DNA of 50,130 nt from JAEUNJ01 sp052035955. Lineage in GTDB: Bacteria > Pseudomonadota > Gammaproteobacteria > Burkholderiales > Rhodocyclaceae. The translations under genes and the position numbers were made by a program. Positions 15,425-24,261 of this stretch are shown here, in pieces (within the stretch, counting starts at the first letter, position 1; each line of letters begins with the position of its first letter). The DNA lies in NCBI GenBank assembly GCA_052035955.1, contig JBPOHD010000049.1, positions 1 through 50,130 of the forward strand, written 5' to 3'. The notes under the pieces were generated by a model. The model searched no databases, was not told where the DNA came from, and was given only the letters and a program-made list of their open reading frames with translations.

Positions 15425-16795
15425 ATGGAACTGGAGAAGTTCGATGAGTACCTGGACTACCTGTGCGGCGCACTGGGGCATGCGGATCGGAACGGTGGGC
15501 TGATGGACTACTGCCGGGGGCTGATGTTGCCGATTGAACGCAAGAGCGTGGAGCCGCTGGCGGCACATACCGATCCGCTGCATGTGCGCTCGAAGCACCA
15601 ATCGCTGCACCACTTTGTGGCCGACTCGAAGTGGTCGGATGAAGCCGTGCTGGCACGGGTGCGCGACTGGGTCGTGCCGACGCTGGGGTTGGCGCAGGGG
15701 TGTTACTGGATTGCCGATGACTCCGGGCATCCCAAGTACGGCAAGCACTCGGTGGGTGTCGGCCACCAGTATTGCGGGAATCTGGGCAAGACCGCCAACT
15801 GCCAAGTGGCGGTGAGCCTCTCGGTGGCATCGGTACGCGGAAGCCTGCCGATCGATTACCGGTTGTACCTGCCCAAGGAATGGGCCGAAGACACGGCGCG
15901 GCGCACCAAGGCCCGCGTTCCTGAAACGATTGCCTTCGCCACCAAGAATGCCATCTCGTTGGCGCAGATACGGGCCGCGAAAGCCGCAGGCATCCTGCCT
16001 GGGACGGTACTGGACCACGCGGCCTATGGCGATGACACGGCTTGGCGGGAGGGCATCACCGAGCTGGGTCTACCCTACATGGTCGGCATTCGCCCGGCCA
16101 CGAGTGTGTGGGCGCCCGGTGTCGCGCCGTTGCCGCCGAAGGAATGGTCGGGCCATGGGGTTAAACCCAAACGGCTGCGGCGAGCGCGCGGCCACGAACC
16201 GGCGGACGCCAAGTCGCTGGCGCTGGCGCTGCCCGAAAATGCCTGGCACGTCGTCACCTGGCGAGAAGGTACGAATGCGCCGCTGTCCTCGCGCTTTGCC
16301 TGTGTGCGCGTCCGACCGGCACATCAGAGTCACCTGGCTACGGCTATGCGTCCCGAGGAGTGGCTGCTGATCGAGTGGCCCGACGGGGACAGCGAACCTT
16401 TGAAATACTGGCTCTCCACCGGCCCGACCGACGCGACGCTGGAGCAATTGGTGTTCGTCGCCAAGATGTGCTGGCGCATCGAGCGCGACTATCGGGAACT
16501 CAAGCAGGAATTCGGTCTGTCGCACTACGAGGGCCGCAACTGGCGGGGATTCCACCATCACGCCACCCTGTGTATCGCCGCTTATGGCTTCCTGACCGCC
16601 CGCCGTCTTACTCACGTGCCCTCCCAAAAAAAAGCCGCCGAACCAGAAATGCCTGCCTTACCCAGCGGTTACGTCCCTCGCGGACGACCAGCGAGCCCAG
16701 CGCCACGTGCACGACTCGATCAAGACACTCCGTCTGGCCATCGCCCGACGCATCGCCCAACAACTGCCCCGCTGTCCCTGCTGCGGGACTCATGA
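15425..16795 (+). CDS. IS701-family transposase with frameshifted C-terminal tail
   Basis: A 456-residue DDE_5-type transposase. Recognisable parts are the N-terminal YLDYLCGALGHADR, the first Asp region WIADDSGHPKYGKHSVG, the second Asp region GTVLDHAAYGDD, and the Glu helix RIERDYRELKQEFGLSHYEGR. A run of eight A at 16626-16633 is followed by a Pro/Arg-rich tail that does not look like the family. Reading one base further on from the run gives QRHVHDSIKTLRLAIARRIA, then a CPCC motif and stop TAG 16803-16805, which is how such proteins normally end. So one A appears to be extra, or transcriptional slippage on the run makes the normal tail. The catalytic residues are upstream of the shift. 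Confidence 0.85.
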   Translation: MELEKFDEYLDYLCGALGHADRNGGLMDYCRGLMLPIERKSVEPLAAHTDPLHVRSKHQSLHHFVADSKWSDEAVLARVRDWVVPTLGLAQGCYWIADDSGHPKYGKHSVGVGHQYCGNLGKTANCQVAVSLSVASVRGSLPIDYRLYLPKEWAEDTARRTKARVPETIAFATKNAISLAQIRAAKAAGILPGTVLDHAAYGDDTAWREGITELGLPYMVGIRPATSVWAPGVAPLPPKEWSGHGVKPKRLRRARGHEPADAKSLALALPENAWHVVTWREGTNAPLSSRFACVRVRPAHQSHLATAMRPEEWLLIEWPDGDSEPLKYWLSTGPTDATLEQLVFVAKMCWRIERDYRELKQEFGLSHYEGRNWRGFHHHATLCIAAYGFLTARRLTHVPSQKKAAEPEMPALPSGYVPRGRPASPAPRARLDQDTPSGHRPTHRPTTAPLSLLRDS

Positions 16796-16835
16796 CATCA
16801 AATAGCGTATTTAATGACACAGTCCAACTAGCGCC

Positions 16836-18614
16836 ATGTCTCACAGCCAACCGGTCACAAAACTCATTGGCCAATTGTGGTTGTACGTCGAGCCCAGACG
16901 ACGAGTCCAATTCGCATTGGTACTCGTGCTGTTGGTCGTCGCCTCGCTGTTCGAGGCCATCAGTATCGGCTCCGTTCTGCCTTTCCTGACCGCCCTGACC
17001 GCTCCGGCCCACCTGATTGAACAACCTGCACTTCGGCCGTTCATGCACGCCCTGGGAATCACTTCCCCCGATCAACTCCTGCTGCCGCTGACAGTCACAT
17101 TCGCCCTCACTGCGCTGGCGGCCGGGATGCTGCGGCTCTTGCTGCTTTGGGCGAGCACCCGGCTGTCCTTTTCCACTGGTGCCGACCTCGGAATCAGCAT
17201 TTACCGGCGAACCCTCTTCCAGCCTTATTCGGTGCATGTTCGTCGGAATAGCAGCGAAATCATCGACGGCATCACCACCAAGGCGAGCGCAGTAATTTAC
17301 GGAGTCATCTGGCCAGGACTGACCCTCATCAGTTCTGCCACCATGCTCGTGGCGATACTGGCCTTGCTCCTAGCCATCGAACCCGTCATTTCGCTGGTGG
17401 TTTGCTGCGGCTTCTCCCTGATCTATGGGTTCATCATCTGGAACACCCGCGAAAAGAAAATCCTCAACGGCAGGAGGATTGCGCGGGAATCCACCAAGGT
17501 CATCAAGTCCTTGCAGGAGGGGTTGGGCGGAATCCGTGACGTCCTTATCGACGGCAGTCAGGAAATCTACTGCCAATCCTACCGAAAATCGGATGTGCCC
17601 TTGCGCACGGCCCAGGGGAACAATCAGTTCCTGTCGCAGAGTCCGCGCTATAGCCTGGAGGCCCTCGGGTTGGTGCTGATCGCGGCGCTGGCCTATACTC
17701 TCGCGCTGCAGCCGGACGGGCTTTCGAAAGCCATCCCGATTCTTGGCACTCTGGCGCTCGCCGCTCAACGACTGTTGCCCGTGATGCAGCAGGTCTATGC
17801 CGCATGGTCTTCGATCCAGAGCAACCAAGCATCACTTGAAGATACTCTCATGCTGCTGAGTCAGCCTTTACCCGAGCATGCCGGCCAACCCCCGGCAATT
17901 CCGCAACCCTTTCACACGCACATTCGTCTGCGCAGCTTGTCCTTCCGGTATCTCGACGACGGCCCGTGGATACTTCGTGATCTCGATCTTTCGATCGAAA
18001 GGGGTAGCCGGGTCGGGCTGATAGGTACCACGGGAAGTGGGAAGAGCACTTTGCTGGACATTCTCATGGGTTTGTTGGAGCCAACCGACGGAATGCTCGA
18101 AATCGATGGGGAGCCCATTACGCACCTCAACCGCCGTGCCTGGCAGTCGCACATCGCCCATGTGCCGCAAGCCATATTTCTTTCCGACAGCAGCGTGGAA
18201 GAGAACATCGCATTTGGACAGCCGCGCGACAGAATCGACCACGAACGGGTCCGCATGGTCGCGCGCCAAGCGCAAATTGCCGATACGATCGAAAGCTGGC
18301 CGGAACAATACAAGACGCCGGTTGGCGAGCGTGGTGTCCGCCTGTCCGGAGGCCAGCGCCAGCGGCTCGGCATTGCCCGGGCACTTTACAAGGCGGCCGA
18401 CGTCATCGTGTTCGATGAAGCCACCAGTGCCTTGGACAACGAAACCGAAAATGCCGTCATGGGGGCGATTGACTCCCTGGGCGACGATCTGACGATCATC
18501 ATGGTTGCGCACCGTCTTTCCACCCTCGCGAATTGCACGCAAGTCGTCGAGTTGGAGGAAGGGAGTGTTCGCCGCATTGGCACCTACAGCGAGATCGTGC
18601 TGGGTTCGAATTGA
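16836..18614 (+). CDS. ABC transporter, fused membrane and ATPase domains (PglK/MsbA-like flippase)
   Basis: A 592-residue half-transporter expected to work as a homodimer in the inner membrane. Six membrane helices occupy about residues 20-320. The ATPase has Walker A GTTGSGKST (397-405), signature LSGGQRQRLGIARAL, Walker B VIVFDEATSALD and the H-loop MVAHRLST. Its architecture and N-terminus resemble PglK-type flippases for lipid-linked glycans, and it heads a nonulosonic acid cluster, so flipping of a lipid-linked, pseudaminate-containing oligosaccharide is a reasonable inference. Its ATG is 8 bases after the IS701 end, so no native promoter or clear ribosome-binding site remains upstream. 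Confidence 0.88.
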   Translation: MSHSQPVTKLIGQLWLYVEPRRRVQFALVLVLLVVASLFEAISIGSVLPFLTALTAPAHLIEQPALRPFMHALGITSPDQLLLPLTVTFALTALAAGMLRLLLLWASTRLSFSTGADLGISIYRRTLFQPYSVHVRRNSSEIIDGITTKASAVIYGVIWPGLTLISSATMLVAILALLLAIEPVISLVVCCGFSLIYGFIIWNTREKKILNGRRIARESTKVIKSLQEGLGGIRDVLIDGSQEIYCQSYRKSDVPLRTAQGNNQFLSQSPRYSLEALGLVLIAALAYTLALQPDGLSKAIPILGTLALAAQRLLPVMQQVYAAWSSIQSNQASLEDTLMLLSQPLPEHAGQPPAIPQPFHTHIRLRSLSFRYLDDGPWILRDLDLSIERGSRVGLIGTTGSGKSTLLDILMGLLEPTDGMLEIDGEPITHLNRRAWQSHIAHVPQAIFLSDSSVEENIAFGQPRDRIDHERVRMVARQAQIADTIESWPEQYKTPVGERGVRLSGGQRQRLGIARALYKAADVIVFDEATSALDNETENAVMGAIDSLGDDLTIIMVAHRLSTLANCTQVVELEEGSVRRIGTYSEIVLGSN

Positions 18615-18647
18615 ACCCCAGTCGATATTGAGAGGGACAATTTTCGT

Positions 18648-19646
18648 ATGCTCAAGAACTCCAGAATCCTGATCACGGGTGGAACCGGGTCATTCGGCGG
18701 CACGTTCGTACCAATGACACTGGCCAAATTCGATCCGGAGAGACTGGTCATCTTTTCCCGCGACGAGATGAAACAGTGGGACATGGCCCTGAAGTACGCT
18801 GGAGACAAGCGGGTAAGCTTCATCATCGGGGATGTCCGGGACAAGGATCGCCTCGCACGCGCTCTCGATGGAATCGACCATGTCGTTCATGCTGCTGCGA
18901 CCAAGATCGTCCCGACCGCCGAATACAACCCGTTCGAGTGTGTAAAAACCAATATCAACGGCGCGATGAATCTGATCGATGCATGCATCGATCGCGGAAT
19001 CAATAAGGTGGTTGCGCTTTCCACCGACAAGGCCAGTAACCCGATCAACCTCTACGGTGCAACCAAACTTGCATCCGACAAGCTGTTCGTTGCGGCGAAT
19101 GCATATGCCGGGACGCACAAGACGAGATTCGCTGTCGTCCGCTATGGAAACGTGATGGGTTCCCGGGGATCGGTGATCCCTTTTTTCCTGTCCCTGGCGC
19201 AAACCGGCGTGCTACCGATCACCGATACGCGAATGACGCGCTTCATGATTACGCTGGAGCAGGGCGTGGAGCTCGTTTGGCATGCGTTCGAGGACATGCA
19301 GGGTGGCGAGATCTATGTGAAGAAGATTCCATCCATGAATATCCTGGACATCGCGGCCGCTGTGGCTCCTGGCGCGAGGCACAACATCATCGGTATCCGG
19401 CCTGGCGAAAAGATTCACGAGCAGATGATCGGGATCGAGGACGGCCCGAATACCTACGCATACGACGATCACTTCAAGATCCTGCCGATGATTCACAACT
19501 GGTCTTCCGATCCGGCCCGGATCAACAATGGCGTCATGGTGCCGCCGGGCTTCGTTTACTCCTCGGAAAACAATACGGAATGGATGTCGGCCGAGGCGTT
19601 GGGAAAATGGATCGAGGTCAATCGCGCCAAGATAGGCACGATCTGA
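18648..19646 (+). CDS. pseB: UDP-N-acetylglucosamine 4,6-dehydratase (inverting), pseudaminate step 1
   Basis: A 332-residue extended SDR that converts UDP-GlcNAc to the UDP-4-keto-6-deoxy-L-altro sugar, the entry to pseudaminic acid. The NADP site is ILITGGTGSFGGTF. The catalytic segment STDKASNPINLYGATK has S125/T126-D127-K128 and Y136/K140, the PseB arrangement. KTNINGAMNLIDACI and PGEKIHEQMI also match the family. The length, the RDE motif (FSRDEMKQWDM) and the downstream pseC/H/G/I set favour PseB over the retaining LegB. It follows the ABC gene by 33 bases and starts a run of closely spaced genes. Confidence 0.94.
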   Translation: MLKNSRILITGGTGSFGGTFVPMTLAKFDPERLVIFSRDEMKQWDMALKYAGDKRVSFIIGDVRDKDRLARALDGIDHVVHAAATKIVPTAEYNPFECVKTNINGAMNLIDACIDRGINKVVALSTDKASNPINLYGATKLASDKLFVAANAYAGTHKTRFAVVRYGNVMGSRGSVIPFFLSLAQTGVLPITDTRMTRFMITLEQGVELVWHAFEDMQGGEIYVKKIPSMNILDIAAAVAPGARHNIIGIRPGEKIHEQMIGIEDGPNTYAYDDHFKILPMIHNWSSDPARINNGVMVPPGFVYSSENNTEWMSAEALGKWIEVNRAKIGTI

Positions 19647-19654
19647 TCGATCCC

Positions 19655-20569
19655 ATGGAGAAACGTATTCTTTTTACCGGCGGCGCCAGCCTGCTTGCCG
19701 TCAATTGGGCGCTTGCGATCCGGAATCGTTGGCGGGTCGTCACGGGTCTCCACAACAGGGCAGTTTCGCTTGCCGACGTGGACACGAAGAGGATCGACAT
19801 CGAATCCCCCGATGCCTTTGCCCGCATCCTCGATGCGGGCCCGTTTGACGTCGTCGTCCATGCCGCGGGCCTTACGAGCATCGAGGCCTGCGACGCGGAC
19901 CCGGAGCGGGCGTGGCACGACAATGTGACGCTGGCTGCCAACGTCGCGGCGGCGTGTGCCGCAACCGGCACCCCTCTGGTACATGTTTCCACCGACCATT
20001 TGTTTTCTGGGGAGGAGCCGCGAGTCGGCGAAGACTGTCCGCCCGCACCAAGGAATACCTACGGAAAGACCAAGGCCGAAGCCGAAAGGCAGGTCCTGAA
20101 ATTGAACGCTGGGGCCCTAGTGGTACGAACGAATTTCTACGGCTGGGGCCCGAGCTACCGTCGGTCGTTTAGCGACGGGATCCTTGACGCGCTTCGTTCA
20201 GGTTCGGAAGTCACCCTTTTCCAGGACGTCTTCTTCACCCCGATCTTGATAGAGGCTCTCGCCGACACCGTCCATGAGCTTGTCGCCCGCGGTGCAGCAG
20301 GGATATTTCACGTGGTGGGCGACGACAGGATGTCGAAGTACGAATTCGGGCTCAGGATTGCCAGGGCATTCGATCTGAGCGATGCCCCGATCAGGGCTGG
20401 TCTGTTGGCCAATCAACCGTCTCTCTCAATACGGCCATTCGACATGAGTTTGTCGAACGATAAGGTCAGCCAGCTCCTCGGGAGAAGGATCGGTGGTGCG
20501 GACGCGCATTTTGCGAGACTCCGCCAGCAGGAAATCGATGGGTTCGCCCAAGAATTGCGCCAGCTATGA
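19655..20569 (+). CDS. RmlD-like SDR sugar-nucleotide reductase/epimerase
   Basis: A 304-residue extended SDR of the dTDP-4-dehydrorhamnose reductase type. The Rossmann motif is ILFTGGASLLAVNW, the Ser/Thr position lies in HVSTDHLFSGEE and the catalytic pair is Y136/K140 in NTYGKTKAEAER. It is not one of the six known pseudaminate enzymes. It sits between pseB and pseC and overlaps pseC by 4 bases, so it may act on a 4-keto intermediate or on the finished sugar; this is inference. It is the intact paralogue of the broken gene at 14235. Confidence 0.85.
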   Translation: MEKRILFTGGASLLAVNWALAIRNRWRVVTGLHNRAVSLADVDTKRIDIESPDAFARILDAGPFDVVVHAAGLTSIEACDADPERAWHDNVTLAANVAAACAATGTPLVHVSTDHLFSGEEPRVGEDCPPAPRNTYGKTKAEAERQVLKLNAGALVVRTNFYGWGPSYRRSFSDGILDALRSGSEVTLFQDVFFTPILIEALADTVHELVARGAAGIFHVVGDDRMSKYEFGLRIARAFDLSDAPIRAGLLANQPSLSIRPFDMSLSNDKVSQLLGRRIGGADAHFARLRQQEIDGFAQELRQL

Positions 20570-21729
20570 TTCCGTACAGTCGCCAAGATATCGATGAAGC
20601 CGACATCCAAGCGGTAACGGACGTTCTGCGTTCGAGCTTTCTCACCCAGGGCCCCGTGGTTCCGGCATTTGAAGAGGCGGTATCGGCCTACTGCGGCGTG
20701 GGGCACGCGGTCGCCGTCAATAGCGCCACCAGTGCACTGCACATTGCCTGCCTGGCACTCGGAATAGGCGAAGGAGATCTGGTCTGGACGACGCCTATCA
20801 CCTTCGTGGCCACCGCAAACTGTGCCCTCTATTGTGGCGCAGAAGTGGATTTCGTCGATATCGATCCGAAGACCTACAATCTGAGCGTCGACAGGTTGGC
20901 GGAAAAACTGGCCATGGCCGCGAAGACCGGTCGGCTCCCCAAGCTGGTCATTCCGGTCCACCTCTGTGGTCAGGCTTGCGACATGGCCGGCATCCATGCG
21001 CTTTCCAGGCAATACGGATTCAGGATCATCGAGGACGCATCGCACGCCATCAGTGGGCGTTTCCAAGGCGAACGGATCGGAAACTGCCGTTTCAGCGACA
21101 TCACCGTTTTCAGCTTCCATCCGGTGAAGATCATCACCTCCGGAGAGGGCGGAATGGCGCTGACACAGGACCCGCTTCTGGCAAAGCGGCTGCGTTTGTT
21201 GCGTAGCCATGGAATCACGAGCGACGCGGCGGATATGCAGCCCAGGCCTGCCGGCGAGATATGGAACTACCAGCAGATCGCGCTTGGCTTCAACTACCGG
21301 ATGACTGACATCCATGCTGCCTTGGGTGTGAGCCAGATGAAGCGGATAGATGATTTCGCGACGCGACGTCATGTCATCGCTGCAACATATGATCGCGACC
21401 TGGCCGGGCTCCCGGTCGTCACGCCCTGGCAGCATCCTGACTGCTACTCAAGCTACCACCTCTACGTCGTCCGGTTGAAGCTCGAGGAAATCGCATGTAC
21501 TCGTCGCGAGGCGTACGAGCGGCTTCGAAGTGCCGGAATCCTCGTGAACCTGCACTACATTCCCGTTTATCGCCAACCCCACTTCGAAAGGATGGGTTTC
21601 GTCGCTGGATACTGTCCGGAGGCGGAGCGCTTCTTTTCGGAGGTCATCAGCATTCCGATGTATCCGGGGCTGTCGCAGGAGGATCAGGATACGGTCATCA
21701 GGGTCCTGCAAGAAGCAGTGTGCCAATGA
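20566..21729 (+). CDS. pseC: UDP-4-amino-4,6-dideoxy-N-acetyl-L-altrosamine transaminase
   Basis: A 387-residue PLP-dependent aminotransferase of the DegT/DnrJ/EryC1 fold that aminates C4 of the PseB product using glutamate. The PLP lysine is K188 in SFHPVKIITSGEGG. Other matches are YSRQDIDEADIQAVTDVLRS, TQGPVVPAFEE, VNSATSALHIACLALG and the C-terminal IPVYRQPHFERMGF region, all close to known PseC. Start ATG 20566 overlaps the preceding stop (ATGA) and its own stop overlaps the next start in the same way. Confidence 0.95.
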   Translation: MIPYSRQDIDEADIQAVTDVLRSSFLTQGPVVPAFEEAVSAYCGVGHAVAVNSATSALHIACLALGIGEGDLVWTTPITFVATANCALYCGAEVDFVDIDPKTYNLSVDRLAEKLAMAAKTGRLPKLVIPVHLCGQACDMAGIHALSRQYGFRIIEDASHAISGRFQGERIGNCRFSDITVFSFHPVKIITSGEGGMALTQDPLLAKRLRLLRSHGITSDAADMQPRPAGEIWNYQQIALGFNYRMTDIHAALGVSQMKRIDDFATRRHVIAATYDRDLAGLPVVTPWQHPDCYSSYHLYVVRLKLEEIACTRREAYERLRSAGILVNLHYIPVYRQPHFERMGFVAGYCPEAERFFSEVISIPMYPGLSQEDQDTVIRVLQEAVCQ

Positions 21730-22610
21730 AACCACCCTGCCGGCTTGGTTTGGGCACCGTGCAATGGGGTCTGGCGTACGGACTGGCCAATCGCGACGGC
21801 GTGACGCCGTTGCGGGAGGTAAAGGCGATCCTTGCCGAAGCCGAGAGCAATGGGGTCCGGGTTCTGGACACGGCCTCTTTGTACGGGAACGCGGAAGCGG
21901 TATTGGGTGCCAATCCTCTTCAGGCCTTCAAGGTCATTACCAAGACGCCCGCGTTCGGAACTCCGGCCATATCCGACGGCCAGGTTCGCCAGCTTGTAGA
22001 CACCTTTGGGGAATCCCTGGCGAAGCTTTCATCGGGAAAGCTGTATGGCCTGCTGCTCCACAGTGCGAATGATCTTCTGGCGGCCGACGGCGAGAAACTG
22101 GCGGACGCGATGAGAGATCTGAAGGATGCCGGGTCCGTCGAAAAGATTGGCGTTTCGATCTATGACGCGGATCAGTTGGCGGCAGCGCTGAAGGTCTTCA
22201 AACCGGATATCGTCCAATTGCCGGTCAGTGTTCTGGATCAGAGATTGCTGCGGGACGGCAGCTTGCAGCGCCTGAAGGACTCCGGGATCGAAGTGCACGC
22301 AAGATCTGTATTCCTGCAGGGCTTGCTGTTGATGCCCATGGCGAAGGTGCCCGCATACTTCAACCCGATACGTGATCTGCTGGAGCGTTGGCGAGCTGCA
22401 GCTGAAATGCAAGGCCTCTCCCCAGGCAGGGCGGCGCTGAGTTTTGTGCGGGACATTCCGTTCCTGGATGCCGTGCTCGTTGGAGTTGAAAACCTGGACC
22501 AGTATCGCCAATGCTTCGTCGACTTCTCCGCGGGCGACACCTTCGACGCGTCGGATCTCGCGTGTGGCGATCGTGACTTCGTGAATCCGTCCCGATGGAA
22601 AATCGCATGA
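21726..22610 (+). CDS. Aldo/keto reductase in pseudaminate cluster
   Basis: A 294-residue TIM-barrel NADPH-dependent reductase. The N-terminal hairpin and first strand read RLGLGTVQWGLAYG. Catalytic positions are suggested by the Asp in VLDTASLYGNAE, the Tyr just after it, the Lys in VITKTP and the His in LLHSAND. Similar genes occur in legionaminate and other nonulosonate clusters, but I know of no fixed biochemical step for them in the pseudaminate route. It is coupled by ATGA to pseC and to the oxidoreductase that follows. Substrate is probably a keto sugar of this pathway (inference). Confidence 0.88.
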   Translation: MKPPCRLGLGTVQWGLAYGLANRDGVTPLREVKAILAEAESNGVRVLDTASLYGNAEAVLGANPLQAFKVITKTPAFGTPAISDGQVRQLVDTFGESLAKLSSGKLYGLLLHSANDLLAADGEKLADAMRDLKDAGSVEKIGVSIYDADQLAAALKVFKPDIVQLPVSVLDQRLLRDGSLQRLKDSGIEVHARSVFLQGLLLMPMAKVPAYFNPIRDLLERWRAAAEMQGLSPGRAALSFVRDIPFLDAVLVGVENLDQYRQCFVDFSAGDTFDASDLACGDRDFVNPSRWKIA

Positions 22611-23503
22611 GCGTTCTCAGTCTGGGCGTGATTGGGATGTCCGAGGGCAACGGCCACCCATATTCATGGTCGGCGATATTCAACGGCTATGACCGGGAAC
22701 GGATGGAGGATTGCGGCTTTCCAGTCATACCCCGATACCTGGAAAAGCAGCATTCTCCGGAAAGCCGCCTGGTGGAGGCGAAGGTCACCCACTGCTGGAC
22801 GCAAGACCCGGAGGTTACCGTGCGCCTGTCCGCCGCGTCCCTCATCCCGAATGTCGTAGATCGGTATACCGACATGTTGGGTCAGGTGGACGGACTTCTC
22901 CTGGCCCGGGACGACGCCGAACATCATTTCGAGTTTGCAGGCCCGTTCCTGATGGCTGGAATTCCGGTCTTCATCGACAAGCCCCTTGCCCTTTCCACTG
23001 CTGCAGCCAAACGGCTGCTGGATTTGCAGCTTTACCCAGGACAAGTCTTTTCCTGCTCTGCGCTCCGCTATGCGAGGGAACTGCAGCTGACACCCGAAGA
23101 TCGGCAACACGTCGGCCCACTGCGCAAGATCCACGCGACGGTACCGAAAAGCTGGAACAAATACGCGGTCCATGCATTGGAGCCCGCGCTCCTGTTGGCG
23201 GGGGAGCACGGCCCGGTAGCGCGGACTCAATCGTGGAAGTACGATGACGGAACGACGTTGGCCGTGGGCTACAGCGATGGATTTCAGTTGCTCGTCAGTT
23301 CGACCGGAATGGCGTCGGCGCCCATTGCGCTGCGGGTGATGGGTGAATCCGGCTGGAAGGATCTGATTTTCACCGACTCGTACTCGGCGTTCAGAAGTGC
23401 GTTGGCCGACTTCATTGGCGGCATCAAGCACAAGGATGTGAGAATCCAGCCCGAGTTCATGTTGAACGTCGTTGAACTCGTTGAAGCAGGTACAGGAATG
23501 TGA
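22607..23503 (+). CDS. Gfo/Idh/MocA-family oxidoreductase (divergent)
   Basis: A 298-residue protein with the layout of the family: an N-terminal Rossmann region (LSLGVIGMSEGNGHPYSW) and the EKP-type motif as FIDKPLALS. The nucleotide loop is unusual because GMSEGNGH replaces the normal GxGxxG, so cofactor binding may differ. I chose ATG 22607, which overlaps the upstream stop (ATGA), over ATG 22595 four codons earlier, because this coupling is the rule in this operon. Role probably redox or epimerisation of a sugar or sugar acid; unassigned. Confidence 0.8.
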   Translation: MSVLSLGVIGMSEGNGHPYSWSAIFNGYDRERMEDCGFPVIPRYLEKQHSPESRLVEAKVTHCWTQDPEVTVRLSAASLIPNVVDRYTDMLGQVDGLLLARDDAEHHFEFAGPFLMAGIPVFIDKPLALSTAAAKRLLDLQLYPGQVFSCSALRYARELQLTPEDRQHVGPLRKIHATVPKSWNKYAVHALEPALLLAGEHGPVARTQSWKYDDGTTLAVGYSDGFQLLVSSTGMASAPIALRVMGESGWKDLIFTDSYSAFRSALADFIGGIKHKDVRIQPEFMLNVVELVEAGTGM

Positions 23504-24261
23504 AACCCAGAACGATAGTCATCACAGGGGGCAGCGGGAAACTGGGGCGGGCCATCGTCGAGCACTTTCTGTCGCGTGGCGATTGCGTCATCACCACCTG
23601 CCGGACGGATGCCTCCCGGGACAGGTTGACGGCGGAGCTCGGACACCATGGCAAGCGCTTTGCGGTAATCAGATGCGACCTTACCGAGCCCCAGGCAGCA
23701 GGCGCGCTGACGGAAGAAATGGCATTGCGCGGTGAGCGTCCCCACTGCCTGATCAACAATGCGCGAAGCCTTGATTTTCTGGCCATGGGAGCGGATGGAG
23801 TGGTCAGCCGCGACCACTTTGCGAGCGAGTTCCTGTTGGATGTGATCGCGCCCTATGAATTGACGATGGCCCTGGCATTGCATGAAGAAAGTGCCCTAAG
23901 AAAGGTGATCAATGTCGGGTCGGTCTATGGTGTCGTGGCGGCGACCCCTTCGTTGTACGAGGACCCGAACACCCAGTCTCCGGTGCATTACAGCGTTGCA
24001 AAGGCGGCCCTGATCCATTTAACGAAGGAGTTGGCCGTTCGGCTCAGCGGTCGGCACATTCAGGTCAACTGCGTGGCTTTCAGCGGCGTGGAAGGACGTG
24101 TGGACGAGACCTTCAAGGCCCGATACGCGAGACTCTGTCCCATGGGCCGCATGCTCACCACGCAAGAGGTCGTCGGACCCATCGACATGCTGGCGTCGGA
24201 ACAAAGTTCCGGTGTCACAGGTCATACCTTCGTTGTCGATGGCGGATGGAGCATCTGGTGA
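23500..24261 (+). CDS. Classical SDR oxidoreductase
   Basis: A 253-residue short-chain dehydrogenase. Cofactor motif VITGGSGKLGRAI, NNA motif in CLINNARSLD, catalytic Ser in NVGSVYG and Y-x-x-x-K in HYSVAKAALIHL, with the terminal GHTFVVDGGWSIW. Start GTG 23500 overlaps the previous stop (GTGA). It lies directly before a CMP-sugar transferase, the same order as ptmA-ptmB in Campylobacter flagellin glycosylation islands (from memory), which hints at a sugar-nucleotide substrate. Not a known step of the basic pseudaminate pathway. Confidence 0.9.
   Translation: MKPRTIVITGGSGKLGRAIVEHFLSRGDCVITTCRTDASRDRLTAELGHHGKRFAVIRCDLTEPQAAGALTEEMALRGERPHCLINNARSLDFLAMGADGVVSRDHFASEFLLDVIAPYELTMALALHEESALRKVINVGSVYGVVAATPSLYEDPNTQSPVHYSVAKAALIHLTKELAVRLSGRHIQVNCVAFSGVEGRVDETFKARYARLCPMGRMLTTQEVVGPIDMLASEQSSGVTGHTFVVDGGWSIW

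Larger units (their letters stand above)
15357..16827 (+). mobile_element. IS701-family insertion sequence
   Basis: About 1471 bases. Ends match at 17 of 23 positions: 15357-15379 begins TTGCACTGTGT and the complement of 16805-16827 begins TTGGACTGTGT. The flanks are CTAA (15353-15356) and CTAG (16828-16831). Both fit the YTAR target preference I recall for IS701 elements, but they are not identical, so they are not one target duplication. The C of CTAA is the last base of the neighbouring IS5-type element, which was therefore present first or was joined by recombination. The right end lies 8 bases before the ABC transporter ATG. Confidence 0.85.

Noticed and set aside
16805..16836. Outward promoter at the IS701 right end driving the pse block
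   Set aside because: No -35/-10 pair with acceptable spacing could be found between the element's end and the ABC transporter ATG.
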